The position numbers were made by a program, and so were the translations under genes. Below, in pieces: positions 8,378-17,213 of a stretch of 64,000 nucleotides of DNA. The notes beneath the pieces were generated by a model. That model searched no databases and was not told the origin of the DNA. It saw only the letters and a program-made list of their open reading frames with translations. Source of the DNA: Lignipirellula cremea (GTDB lineage Bacteria > Planctomycetota > Planctomycetia > Pirellulales > Pirellulaceae); contig NZ_CP036433.1 of assembly GCF_007751035.1 (NCBI RefSeq), forward strand, positions 7,421,001 to 7,485,000, given 5' to 3'. Each line of letters starts with the position of its first letter. Position 1 is the first letter of the stretch.

Positions 8378-8794
8378 CTACCACAGCTTGTTTTTCCCCC
8401 AGGTGTCTTGGGGGAGCCAATAGATCTGCTCGGGATCATCGGATAAAACGCCCCCCTCCAAGACGGCCTGACGGATGGCGGGCTCGATCTCTTGAAACGA
8501 ACTGGCCTGGGAGCCAATGGCGGCGCCCAATCGGTTGTTATGGATATCCATTTTGCCCGATTCGCTATCAGGCGATTCACATACAGAAGTCGTGAAGTCA
8601 ACGGCCCAGTCACCCAGGGTATAGGACACGACGGCGCTCGCCAGAGCATGACGATAGGCGTCGAGCGGTCCGCGTTTACCGCCCTCGAAATCGGACTGGA
8701 GCACGCAAGTCCAGGTATAGCCGATTACGCAAGCGGGGTAGATGCCCAGCAATAGCGCGACGATCAGGAATCGTCGCAGCAGCAAGCGTTTCAT
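8378..8794 (-). CDS. Membrane-anchored or secreted DUF6973-like protein (138 aa)
   Basis: Residues 7-27 form a hydrophobic segment (FLIVALLLGIYPACVIGY), either a signal anchor or an uncleaved signal peptide. The rest carries GPLDAYRHALASAVVSYTLG at about residues 41-60, and later KMDIHNNRLGAAIGS. A conserved (D)A(F/Y)RHA helix and an MD(L/I)HNN-xG-xIG motif are what I associate with DUF6973, a domain of unknown activity often found at the ends of secreted or polymorphic-toxin-like proteins. It is upstream of the 184-residue gene. Its role (enzyme, effector or structural) is unknown; the DUF assignment is from memory of the motif. Confidence 0.6.
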   Translation of the reverse strand: MKRLLLRRFLIVALLLGIYPACVIGYTWTCVLQSDFEGGKRGPLDAYRHALASAVVSYTLGDWAVDFTTSVCESPDSESGKMDIHNNRLGAAIGSQASSFQEIEPAIRQAVLEGGVLSDDPEQIYWLPQDTWGKNKLW

Positions 8795-8843
8795 TTTTCA
8801 TCGCACCCGGTTACAGAAGTTTTCCGCTACACTGCTTCCAACC

Positions 8844-10247
8844 TCACACAAACAGTTCCGGCAGTGGCTCCTGCTGCAGGCCGGTGGGCAGTTTGAGATC
8901 GAGCTCGCCGAAGCTCTCGCGTTCGTGACGGGCGGCGGCCAGGAGGGACAGGTAGAAGCTGCCGAGGGTGCGGTTGCCGGGCTGCTGGTAACTGGGATAG
9001 TTGAGGAAGCGGCCCGTTTTGAATTTGCCGCCGACGTTGCCGACCAGGACCAGCGGGAAATTCTCGTAGTTGGCGTGGTGCTGCTGGCCAGCGTCGCTGA
9101 GGAATACGATGAGGGTGTTGTCGAGCATGTTGCCGTCCCCTTCGGGGATGGCCTTGAGCTTGGTCGCCAGGCCGGCGATCAGGTCCAGCTGGAACTTGCG
9201 GACAATGTTTCGGGCGCCAATGCCGTCGGTGCCGTCGGCGAAGTTGCTGTCCCGCCCCACTTTGAAATCGTCGGCCAGGTGGCCGATGCCGTGCAGCGTC
9301 TTCTCGCCCAGTCCCAGGCCGGAGTAGTGGCCTTCCAGGTCGTCGGCGTCGAACGTCACCACATTGGTCAGCCCGGCGATCAGGGCGGCGGCGGCCAGGT
9401 CGAAGTGGGCCTCCAAGCGGTGCGTTTCCACGGGGGAAGTGAATTTATCGGTGATCGAAGGGATATGCACGCGGAAGCTGTCGTCGAGCGTGGCCAGCTT
9501 CACCCGTCGATCGCGGAGGGATTCGAAGCCCTGGAGGTAATGCTCAAGTTTCGCTTTTTCCGGCGCGGCGAGTCGTTGCTGCACCCGTTTGACATCGTCG
9601 ACCATGAAGTCGAGCAGCTCCTTGTCCAGCTGGCTGGCGGCCTGGAGCTCTTCGTTGCGGGCCAGGCTGCCGAACAGCTCTTTGTAGGCGAGCAGGGGGG
9701 AGCAATAAAAGGGGAGCGGCTTGCCGCGGCCGGCGGCCGAAAGGTGCGGATGGGCGATCAGGTCGTCGGCCGATCCCATCTTGAAACCCAGATGGCTGAA
9801 CACGCTGGGCAGGGCGGCGGCCAGGGCGGCATCGATCGTTTCGCCGGCCGGCGGTGCGGCGCCGGCGCTGCGATACATGCCGAGCGCGCCAAAATTGGCC
9901 CCGTGCGGATCGCTCACGGCGGCGGCCCGGCCGGACAGATTGTTGATGATCGTGACGTGCTCTTTCAGCGGCTCCAGCGAGGCAAACGTCGGGTGCAGCT
10001 TGCGGTCCGCCAGCGAGAACTCTTCCAGCCGCTCCTGCTGCCGGCGATTCTCGCCGTGCGCTTCGAGCCCCTCGGGCACGATGCCCCAGGGACGCAGGCC
10101 GTTCGCCCTGACGACGAACACAAACCGCTGGGGCAGCCGGGAAGCGTCGCCGGCGGCCTGCGCCTGGAGTTGCTGCACAATCGGAGCCAGCAGCGCCCCG
10201 CCGGCGGCGACGGAGAGCGATTTCAGGAGATCACGGCGATGGAACAT
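8844..10247 (-). CDS. DUF1552 family Tat-exported protein
   Basis: 467 residues. The N-terminus HRRDLLKSLSVAAGGALLAP is a twin-arginine-type signal. Family features of DUF1552 include RFVFVVRANGLRPWGIVPEG early, NNLSGRAA and HGANFGALGMYR, and a late VFLSDAGQQHHANYENFPLV block with the general look of a phosphatase/sulfatase superfamily protein. It starts 3 bases after the stop of the DUF1592 gene, so the two form an operon, the usual pairing in planctomycetes and myxobacteria. The DUF1592 partner supplies a haem-binding protein; this partner's activity is unknown. Confidence 0.92.
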   Translation of the reverse strand: MFHRRDLLKSLSVAAGGALLAPIVQQLQAQAAGDASRLPQRFVFVVRANGLRPWGIVPEGLEAHGENRRQQERLEEFSLADRKLHPTFASLEPLKEHVTIINNLSGRAAAVSDPHGANFGALGMYRSAGAAPPAGETIDAALAAALPSVFSHLGFKMGSADDLIAHPHLSAAGRGKPLPFYCSPLLAYKELFGSLARNEELQAASQLDKELLDFMVDDVKRVQQRLAAPEKAKLEHYLQGFESLRDRRVKLATLDDSFRVHIPSITDKFTSPVETHRLEAHFDLAAAALIAGLTNVVTFDADDLEGHYSGLGLGEKTLHGIGHLADDFKVGRDSNFADGTDGIGARNIVRKFQLDLIAGLATKLKAIPEGDGNMLDNTLIVFLSDAGQQHHANYENFPLVLVGNVGGKFKTGRFLNYPSYQQPGNRTLGSFYLSLLAAARHERESFGELDLKLPTGLQQEPLPELFV

Positions 10248-10250
10248 GGC

Positions 10251-12575
10251 TTACTCTTCGTCTTTCCGCATCAAAAAGGAATCGGAGGTGAGGAGCGATA
10301 CGAGCAGTTCTTTGAAGCTGCCGCCGCTCTTTACGTACGCCCGGTCGGCGGCCATGAGCTTGGGGGAATCGTTCAGCGTTTCATTGCGGCCCATCCAGTA
10401 ACGGAACGCGTGCCGCACAAACGACTGCCGCACCCGTTCACTCTTGGCCAGCCGTTGCACCAGATCCTGGGCGTTCTCAACCTCGCCATCGAGCTGGGCG
10501 TCGCCGCTGCCGGCCAGGGCGCCGGTGGTGTCGACCGGCCTGGTGGTAAAGGTCAGGCCCGGGCCGTTTCGGCGCTGGGCGATCTTGTTCCTGGTCTCTC
10601 GTTCGTAAAAGGTCCCGGCGATTTCCTGGTTGTCGTCGTAATAGATGTTATCGCGATAGCGGCCGAAGTCATCATAGGCTTCAAAGGGCAGGCCGAGCGG
10701 ATTCATTTTCCTGTGACACCGCCAGCACTCGCTCCGGGTCGTTTTGGCCAGTTTCTCGCGCAAGGTCAGATGCGGGTCGTCGGTCAGGGCGGCGTCGACG
10801 CCGATCGGGATATCGGGAATGGTATCCGCCAGCAGACGTTCGCGAATCCATTTGCCGCGACGGATCGGGTCGTTATCAAAGTTGCCGCTATGGGCGACCA
10901 GCCAGGCCGGATGCGTCAACATGCCGGCCCGGTGCGGCACGACGAACGGCTGTTCCAGAGGGTAGTCCCACGTCTCTTTTTCAAAGCCGTACGTGGTGTA
11001 ATACTGGCCGCCCCGGTATCCGCCCAGGACGGGCGTCCGGCCGGACTGCAGCCGCTGCAGGTCTTCCGCGTTCTTCCCTTTGTCGTTCTTGCGAATCTGC
11101 TCCAGTTTTCTCTCGGCCTGCCTGGGCGACGTATAGTGCACCACATACCGGTCCGAGGTAAGCAGCTGCTGCAGCACCTGCTGGTCTTCTTCCAGGATGC
11201 TGAGCACAAACAGGTCGGCGTCCTTGAACAGGAATTGCGGCTTGTGGTGGGGGTTGCGGGTTTCGTCTTTGAACACATCGAACACCCGGTTGTAACCGAA
11301 GAACTCGCGGAAGAAACGCAGCACTCGCGGGTTGCGACAGGCTTCCCGGTGACTTTCAAAGGTGTGGTTGATTTCGTATTCCCAGTAGTCCTTCGTGCTG
11401 ACGTCCAGCATGCGGCGGACTTCCCGTTCCACATCGGCCTGAGTGGACAGCTTGCCGGCGGCGACGGCCTGCTGCAGCTGCGTGTCGGGCGGCGAGTTGG
11501 TCAGCGCATAGGCGATCGCCAGGGCGATCTCCGGCGGAGAGAGCATCCGGCGGCCGTCGGGCAGTTTCGGGCCCAGGCCAATCTCCTGGCGGTAGATGAA
11601 CTCGGGCGACAGCATGATGGCGGTAAGCAGATTCTCCAGCCCCATGCGGCCGCCGCCAATGCTGATGCTCTTCCGCAGGAAGGCCCCATAACGCTCCGCT
11701 TCTGCAGCGGACGGCTGCCGATAGACCAGCACGGTAAACGCCCGATCGACGGCGGCGGCGACTGCTTCGGCGGCGGGTTCGCCGGCGACTTCTTTGAGGT
11801 CATTGAACTCGCGAAAGCGGCTGACGCCTTCGCGGACGCGCTGGTTCCTGTCCGTCTTGCCGTCGGGACCGGGGGGATTGACCATGCGACCGTCCAGGAT
11901 CTCGGCGGCGTAATTGCTCGTGTTGAGCCGCATCGAAATGATGGTCGCTTCGTTGGCGAACAGATAATCGTAGTCCTGGAAACCTTCGCCGCCGCGGGGC
12001 GTAAAGGGGCTGGCTCCCTGCGGCAGACGCAGGCTTGCTTCAAAGTCGCGATGGATCTGCGACGTCTTCCGCCACAAACGGGAAGGAGAAAAAGCCGGAC
12101 CCTGGTGCTGGCCGCTGAACAGATCCTCGTGATCCACGCGGTTGCCAAACTCGGGCCGTTCCAGGCGGGCGTCATCGGGACCGCGGCCGATCTTTTTCAG
12201 CTCGGCCGTGATCCAGGCGACGACCCGGCGTCGGTCTGCCTTGCTGGGCTGCTGGTCCGCATCTTCCGGCGGCATATCGCCAATATCCAGCATCTCCAGC
12301 GTCTTTTCCCAGCGCTCTGTATCCTGGCCGGCCGTCACCATGCCGTCGAGGTTATCCAGCCGAAAGCCGACTTCCGCCGAAACCTCGTTATGACACTCGG
12401 TGCAGTAACGTGCGACAAACGGCTGGATCTGCTGCTCAAACTCCGCCAGCCGTGTCGGCGTGAACGCGTCCGACACGGCCGACTCCGCGGCCACAGCAGC
12501 GACGGGCGCCATCGCCAGCAGTAGTTCCAGCCCGCATAACAGCAGGAGGGCAAAGAGGTGAAAAAACCTGGTCAT
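10251..12575 (-). CDS. DUF1592/DUF1588-type planctomycete cytochrome protein
   Basis: 774 residues from ATG 12575, chosen because it opens on a signal peptide (residues 2-31, FFHLFALLLLCG, ending AVAAES). The longer frame adds 58 residues unlike the family. Near residue 57 the PSCyt1-like part has RYCTECHNE (CxxCH haem c site). The middle is the DUF1587/1595/1592 series (FREFFGYNRVFDVFKDE). A second CxxCH, ECWRCHRKMNPLGLPFEAYD, lies in the DUF1588 part, followed by DUF1585 at the C-terminus. It is exported, probably periplasmic and redox-active; the substrate is unknown. It is upstream of and co-directional with the DUF1552 gene. Confidence 0.92.
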   Translation of the reverse strand: MTRFFHLFALLLLCGLELLLAMAPVAAVAAESAVSDAFTPTRLAEFEQQIQPFVARYCTECHNEVSAEVGFRLDNLDGMVTAGQDTERWEKTLEMLDIGDMPPEDADQQPSKADRRRVVAWITAELKKIGRGPDDARLERPEFGNRVDHEDLFSGQHQGPAFSPSRLWRKTSQIHRDFEASLRLPQGASPFTPRGGEGFQDYDYLFANEATIISMRLNTSNYAAEILDGRMVNPPGPDGKTDRNQRVREGVSRFREFNDLKEVAGEPAAEAVAAAVDRAFTVLVYRQPSAAEAERYGAFLRKSISIGGGRMGLENLLTAIMLSPEFIYRQEIGLGPKLPDGRRMLSPPEIALAIAYALTNSPPDTQLQQAVAAGKLSTQADVEREVRRMLDVSTKDYWEYEINHTFESHREACRNPRVLRFFREFFGYNRVFDVFKDETRNPHHKPQFLFKDADLFVLSILEEDQQVLQQLLTSDRYVVHYTSPRQAERKLEQIRKNDKGKNAEDLQRLQSGRTPVLGGYRGGQYYTTYGFEKETWDYPLEQPFVVPHRAGMLTHPAWLVAHSGNFDNDPIRRGKWIRERLLADTIPDIPIGVDAALTDDPHLTLREKLAKTTRSECWRCHRKMNPLGLPFEAYDDFGRYRDNIYYDDNQEIAGTFYERETRNKIAQRRNGPGLTFTTRPVDTTGALAGSGDAQLDGEVENAQDLVQRLAKSERVRQSFVRHAFRYWMGRNETLNDSPKLMAADRAYVKSGGSFKELLVSLLTSDSFLMRKDEE

Positions 12576-12741
12576 GGCAAGTCCGAATGGAAGTAGAAGC
12601 GAGGACGTAACGCCCTTTCGCAAGGAATGATTTTGGGGGATGTTCGGGGGACGGAAACGCGGAAAGAACAACTGCCGGATTCGGGTTACTCGTTCTGAGG
12701 AAGAGCAGACGCCGGAAAGTCGACTTACCGGCGACGCCTTT

Positions 12742-14028
12742 CTATCCATGCGACAGCTGCGACAGTCGCCAGGTTTGCTCCTGACGGAGTTTGCCGGAGC
12801 CGTTCACGATCCGGACGTGCATCGCCGGATCGCTGTGCGTGGTGTCAAAATCCAGGGTGGCGAAACCGAGCCGTTTGCTGTTGGCGATGCCGGACGAAAT
12901 CACCTCGACCAGCGGATAACCGACGCGGTCCGATTCATGATGCTCCCAGGCCAGCGAGTTGTGCAGACTGCCGGACAGATAAACCACGCCGTCGATGCGG
13001 TGCGTTTTGATCGCGTCAAAAAACTGATGCCGGGCCCGCGTATAAACCCGCCAGCCGTCGTGCATGCTGTGGTGCAGGGTGCTGCCCGAAGCGACGACTT
13101 TGAACTTTGCCTGGGACTCCTTTAACCCTGCCACCAGCCAGGCGAACTGGGCGTCGCCTAGCATCGTTTTACTGGCGTCGTCCCGGGCTTTGCCGGGCGA
13201 GCGGTAGTAGCGCCCATCCACGACGAAAAACTCCACATCGCCCCAGGCGTACCGGTAAAAGGCGCCCGGCAGGTCGGGAGCGCCGGCGCCTGGGTTGCGC
13301 CAGACTCGCTTCCAGCCGCTGAGCGAATGCTCTTTCCCTTTGGCCGTGCCGTCGGAATTGTCCGGGCCAAAGTCATGGTCGTCCCACAGCGCAAAGGTCG
13401 GAACGGACCGGATCACACGGGCGAACGCAGGCGACTGACGGTAACGCAAATGATGCCGCCACTGCACGCGCGGGTCGGTCGTATCCGCGTAAACGGTATC
13501 GCCCAGCGTCAGGTGCAGGTCGGGCTCCTGCTGCAGGAACAGCGGCCAGGAGTCCTGCGGCTTTTCCACCTTCATACAGGACGTCAGGCCGAGTCGGAAG
13601 TTGACCGGCGCGCCCTGAAGCGGGGCCGTGCGGAACGAGCCCGCATGTTCCGGCGCGGTCTGGCCATCGAGGATTACCTGGTACGTATAAACCGTGTTTG
13701 GCACGAGCCCCAGGAGGGCCGCCTGCCAGGCCTGGCCCGGCAGTTCCAGGTCGTCGGTCGGGATCGGCTCAATCGCGGCCCGCAGCGAATTCGCCGGATC
13801 GTCAGCGGGAGCGCACCGCACTTCGATCTTTGCGTCGGCGGGCGTATACATCCAGATGGCGGCCGTATCGGGAGTCACGGCTCCCACCAGCGGCCCGGCG
13901 GCGGCGCCTTCGGCCTGCCGCAGGGCCGCGGCCAGGGCTTTGGACGACGAACCAAACCAGGGCTGCCACCAGCCGGCCAGCAGCCCGGCGAGTGCGGTAA
14001 GTTTGAAATGCCTGCGGGAAACTTGCAT
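12742..14028 (-). CDS. PhoD-like alkaline phosphatase, Tat-exported
   Basis: 428 residues from ATG 14028. The start is chosen because it begins MQVSRRHFKLTALAG, a twin-arginine signal, whereas the longer frame from 14088 adds 20 unlikely residues. An N-terminal Fn3-like PhoD domain (AIWMYTPADAKIEVRC) is followed by the metallophosphoesterase core: GLTSCMK, then DLHLTLGDTVYADTTD, then ALWDDHDFGPDNSD, then a late GSTLHHSMHDGW and VVYLSGSLHN. These are the PhoD metal ligands for Fe/Ca phosphodiesterase/monoesterase activity. It releases phosphate from organic esters in the periplasm. The family is secure; the substrate is not. Confidence 0.88.
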   Translation of the reverse strand: MQVSRRHFKLTALAGLLAGWWQPWFGSSSKALAAALRQAEGAAAGPLVGAVTPDTAAIWMYTPADAKIEVRCAPADDPANSLRAAIEPIPTDDLELPGQAWQAALLGLVPNTVYTYQVILDGQTAPEHAGSFRTAPLQGAPVNFRLGLTSCMKVEKPQDSWPLFLQQEPDLHLTLGDTVYADTTDPRVQWRHHLRYRQSPAFARVIRSVPTFALWDDHDFGPDNSDGTAKGKEHSLSGWKRVWRNPGAGAPDLPGAFYRYAWGDVEFFVVDGRYYRSPGKARDDASKTMLGDAQFAWLVAGLKESQAKFKVVASGSTLHHSMHDGWRVYTRARHQFFDAIKTHRIDGVVYLSGSLHNSLAWEHHESDRVGYPLVEVISSGIANSKRLGFATLDFDTTHSDPAMHVRIVNGSGKLRQEQTWRLSQLSHG

Positions 14029-14367
14029 GACGCTTGCCAGAAGGCGGACGGAAAACTGCGTCCTGGCTGCCAGGACGGACGGGGACAAAGGCGAAAAGGC
14101 CTGCTCCCAACCCCCTTCATTCTAACGGCTGGCAACCCCGTTTATGCGTCAATGCACTACGAATTCACGACTGCTGCGGCGGGCCCTGCGGCGTATCATG
14201 GCCCGCAAACGTGCGAGCGTCAGATCTGTGGGCGCCAGAAGCGGAGCGTCTCCCCATCAGCCGCAGGGCGATAGCCCACGGTTCCCCAGCATTCACCGCT
14301 ACCCCTGGCATTCACCAGAGATCAACGCGCGCACCCTCGGCCGTCGACACAGAAAGCAGAACGCCGC
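14029..14367. other. Intergenic, 339 bp, no gene seen
   Basis: Short frames here are shadows. A GC-rich dyad-like stretch at about 14260-14287 (CCGCAGGGCGATAGCCCACGG) resembles the intergenic palindromes seen in other planctomycetes. A short repeat CATTCACC occurs at about 14291 and 14310. Nothing functional could be assigned. Confidence 0.4.
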
Positions 14368-15129
14368 TTACTGGAACAGCTGGGCGATCGGCAGCTTCTG
14401 CTTTTTGGCGTCTTCCACGACCCAGCCGGCCAGCAGTCGCGCACCGTGGGTTTGAAAGTGCACACCGTCTTTCTTGCCGTCGGGAAACGCCGGGTACTTG
14501 CCGGCCGGCAGGTACAGGAAGACGTCCTTCGTTTCTTCGACGGTCAGCTTGCCCAGTTCCTGGAAGCTGATCTCTTCCAGGTCAATCACGGCGACCTTCT
14601 CTTCCCGGCCCAGTTCGATCACCTTCTCGGGATAGTTGGCGAACTGCTTCTTGATCTTGTTATTCGCGTCGAAAATCCGGCGGCACATAGGCGTGACCAG
14701 CACAGGCGTAGCGCCCTTGCCGCGGATTTCGGCCACATAACCGGCAAGGTTGGTTTTGAAGTCGTCGGCCGAAACCAGGTGCTCGCCCCGTTCTTTGTAA
14801 TGGTCGTTGTGCCCGAACTGGATAAAGACGTAGTCGCCTTCTTTGATCTGCGGCAGCACCTTCTCCCAGAACTTGCGACTGACAAAGCTGCGCGAGGTGG
14901 TTCCAGAAACGGCTTTGTTCTGGATGACGACCCCCTCTTTGCAATACTCGCCCAGCAACTGCCCCCAGCCGGCGACCGGATCGCGCTCGGCCGGGTAGGA
15001 GGCGACCGTCGAGTCCCCAATCAGCCAGATCGTCCCCTCCACCGCCAGCGCGGATTCCACCTCAAACCCGCCCAGCAGGAAAGCGAGAGCAACGGCCAGC
15101 CCTGGAGTCCACTTCGACAGATAACGCAT
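14368..15129 (-). CDS. Exported SGNH/GDSL esterase, rhamnogalacturonan acetylesterase-like
   Basis: 253 residues with a signal peptide (about 1-30, LAVALAFLLGG, cut after ALAV). Block I is IWLIGDSTVASY with the catalytic Ser; the block II/III region shows VSGTTSRSF and VFIQFGHNDH with the Asn. The C-terminal DGVHFQTHGA supplies Asp and His. AAGGTGG lies 4 bases before the ATG. The family removes acetyl groups from pectin side chains, fitting a polysaccharide-degrading lifestyle. No other carbohydrate-active genes flank it. Confidence 0.88.
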   Translation of the reverse strand: MRYLSKWTPGLAVALAFLLGGFEVESALAVEGTIWLIGDSTVASYPAERDPVAGWGQLLGEYCKEGVVIQNKAVSGTTSRSFVSRKFWEKVLPQIKEGDYVFIQFGHNDHYKERGEHLVSADDFKTNLAGYVAEIRGKGATPVLVTPMCRRIFDANNKIKKQFANYPEKVIELGREEKVAVIDLEEISFQELGKLTVEETKDVFLYLPAGKYPAFPDGKKDGVHFQTHGARLLAGWVVEDAKKQKLPIAQLFQ

Positions 15130-15277
15130 ACATCCACCTTGGATTCCAAAGGGGGCAGGAAGGAGACACCGGACAGGGAGTTCCAGTGTATCACGGCCCG
15201 TCCCGGCAAACCGCGCCCCGGTCAGTCGACAGACAGTCGTCGAGGGGACGACGAACGGATGACGCCAACCGCCCCGC

Positions 15278-15607
15278 TCAAGCGAGGCGGTCCTGCAGCA
15301 CGGCGACGAGCATTTTGCCTTCGCCGATTGTTAGCCCCATAATTGCCCTCGCGGCGATAACCAGGTTTATAGAGTGTCCGGCCCGCGCGAGAGCCAGTAG
15401 CCGCTCCTGCTCCGACGCCGCAAGGCGGTCGAACCGGTCGCCCATTTCACACAGGCAGCACAGGGCGGGACAGACGTCGCCAACCGGATAGATCGCTTGC
15501 ACGCCGCAATGGGCGCAGTGCCAGATGGTATTTGCCCTGCTGCATGGATCGCACAGCGGGAAGTTCAAGGGCGCCGGCTGGCCGCACTTTTGGCAGCGAA
15601 CGTTCAT
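15278..15607 (-). CDS. Small zinc-ribbon protein (109 aa)
   Basis: Chosen start ATG 15607, with GGAG 7 bases upstream; the longer frame from 15802 overlaps the gene upstream. Cys pairs CQKC, CDPC, CAHC and CCLC (about residues 5-60) suggest two rubredoxin/zinc-ribbon knuckles. The C-terminal ~45 residues are helical (NLVIAARAIMGLTIGEGKML). It is the last gene of a co-directional set with the Imm-5-like gene. Function unknown. Confidence 0.65.
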   Translation of the reverse strand: MNVRCQKCGQPAPLNFPLCDPCSRANTIWHCAHCGVQAIYPVGDVCPALCCLCEMGDRFDRLAASEQERLLALARAGHSINLVIAARAIMGLTIGEGKMLVAVLQDRLA

Positions 15608-15663
15608 GGGAAAGCTCCGGGAGTCAGGCTCGCGGCTGATCGAGGAAGCGGCCGCAGGCGAAT

Positions 15664-16266
15664 TCAGCCTATCAGTTCGGGGATTCGCCTTCGAACGCGT
15701 TCCGCGCAGCGAGCTTGCATCGCCCACCATTCCTGGTCGTCCACCGCAAAACGGGCCGCGGCCGCAGCACGAGCGGCCGCCTGCGAGGCGAAGTTGGCGC
15801 ATAAGGTGGGATCACCGGAAAAGGCCGCTGCCATGGCAGGCATTTCGGCCGCCGCTGCGGCCATCATCGCGGCGGCGGGAAAGATCCCGGGGATCGGCGC
15901 CAAGGAAGCATCCTGCAGACGGTCGCCAATATCCCGCTGGATCGCACCGATACTGTCGCCTGCCTGCCGGCATTCGTCCACCGTCGCTCGCTCACGGATC
16001 CAGCTTTCCGCCACGGCGATGACCGACTCGGGGCGTGTTTCTCCTGGCGGAAGATATACCAGCGACTGACGGGCGCAATCGCACGCGGCGGCGACCAGGA
16101 GTGCGGGATCCACCCCGCAATTGCCGGCGACCCAGATTAGCCAGCTGCCGCAGGGACAGGCTCGCCACCATTCATCCTGGCGATCGCCATAGGACGCGGC
16201 AAATCGCGCCGCTTCCTCCGGCGCACCGACATGGGAAGCGTTCTCAAAGTAACTGGCGACATTCAT
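15664..16266 (-). CDS. Imm-5-like domain protein (200 aa)
   Basis: GGGAG lies 8 bases before the ATG. The middle, WLIWVAGNCGVDPALLVAAA then CDCARQSLVYLPPGETRPES, followed by an Ala-rich helical region, resembles the Imm-5-like putative immunity domain (paired WL-W-A / CARxxL signature). The domain is also found in many planctomycete and actinobacterial proteins unlinked to toxins. No signal peptide. The neighbours, a zinc-ribbon and a VOC protein, give no toxin context, so an immunity role is not supported. Confidence 0.55.
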   Translation of the reverse strand: MNVASYFENASHVGAPEEAARFAASYGDRQDEWWRACPCGSWLIWVAGNCGVDPALLVAAACDCARQSLVYLPPGETRPESVIAVAESWIRERATVDECRQAGDSIGAIQRDIGDRLQDASLAPIPGIFPAAAMMAAAAAEMPAMAAAFSGDPTLCANFASQAAARAAAAARFAVDDQEWWAMQARCAERVRRRIPELIG

Positions 16267-16398
16267 CGCAAATTCTCCCGGCAGATCCGCAAACAGCCGG
16301 CCAAGGATTCCGGCGTCAGCGATCGCACGTGTGACTCCATTCTACAGGGGGCAACGGCGCGGCGGGGAACCGTCAGCAGTAGGTCATGGGTTCCCGCC

Positions 16399-16731
16399 TC
16401 AGGCTTTCCGCTCGCCGATTCGCCAGCGGTTGCCGTCGGGGTCGATCAGATGGACTTCGCGAGCCCAGGGCTGCTCGGTGATCTCGACGTCGAACTCGGC
16501 CGCGATCGTATCGACATCCTCCACGTACAGATACAGCAGCGTGCCCGGTCGGGCGTCGCCCTGGTGTTCTGACAGGTGCAGTATCACGCCGCCGCGACGC
16601 AGAAACATATACAGGGGCAGGCCGTCCGCAAAGCGATGTTCGCCCTGGACCTCAAACCCCAGACGAGCATACCAGGTCGCCGAGGACGCGGCCGACTGCA
16701 CATATAAGACAGGCGCCAGTTCTTCGGTCAT
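16399..16731 (-). CDS. VOC-family (glyoxalase/bleomycin resistance-like) protein
   Basis: 110 residues from ATG 16731 (MTEELAPVLYV). The frame from 16833 adds 34 residues with no counterpart in the family. One full VOC unit: SSATWYARLGFEV, the strand/loop HRFADGLPLYMFLRRGG, and the closing EVHLIDPDGNRWRIGE with the metal-ligand Glu position. Such proteins bind or detoxify small molecules as dimers. It resembles bleomycin-resistance-like proteins most, but the substrate is open. Confidence 0.82.
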   Translation of the reverse strand: MTEELAPVLYVQSAASSATWYARLGFEVQGEHRFADGLPLYMFLRRGGVILHLSEHQGDARPGTLLYLYVEDVDTIAAEFDVEITEQPWAREVHLIDPDGNRWRIGERKA

Positions 16732-17018
16732 CAGAAAGCAAACCAGACGAAAGGGCAGGGGAAGAAAACCAATCTTCCAGCTTACATTTAGTCCAGACAC
16801 CAGGCAATTTGCTGACATGCCAGGCCATGGCAAGTAACAAAACCCTTCCTTCTGGGGCCAGGCATTACCAGCTCTTACGGAGGCTTAAACTGACAGGCTG
16901 GACTGTCTCTGCCGCCTGGTGAGGAAACCTGGTGTCATGGCGACAAACAGGGCTCGGCGTCTTCGGCGATTCCAGGGCGATGCGTCCAGCGGCGGAGGTT
17001 GCGGGGACTCGTCTTTTA

Positions 17019-17119
17019 GGAACGAGGGGAAAATAACTTCGGTTTTTGTATAGTGAGCCGAACGCGCTAGCGTCGGGCGGTTCTACTCCTGTGAGCCGAA
17101 GTTATTCTTCCCCAGTTCC
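17019..17119. repeat. Nested palindromic repeat (24-bp inverted arms around a dyad core)
   Basis: The left arm 17019-17042 (core GGGGAAAATAACTTCGG) is the inverse of the right arm 17096-17119 (CCGAAGTTATTCTTCCCC), differing at only a few positions. Between them the core at 17058-17078 (CCGAACGCGCTAGCGTCGG) is itself a dyad centred on GCTAGC. The layout resembles a small non-autonomous element or a REP/BIME-type sequence. Confidence 0.75.
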
Positions 17120-17213
17120 TTGCGGAAAGCGAGCCTGCTTGAAATCAGGTCGTGACCTGTGCCGAAAGAGCCAGTCTGGCCGACTTCATCAAGGACGATC
17201 CGCTGCCGACCGT

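Noticed and set aside
7140-8800. Genomic island with att sites at tRNA-Lys
   Set aside because: I looked for a second copy of the tRNA 3' end (GATTCCATCAGGGGGCAC) in the following 1.7 kb and did not find one, nor an integrase.
8742-12524. A 1260-codon plus-strand open frame
   Set aside because: It is fully antisense to the DUF1552 and DUF1592 genes, which have clear motifs, signal sequences and operon spacing. The long frame results from high GC3.
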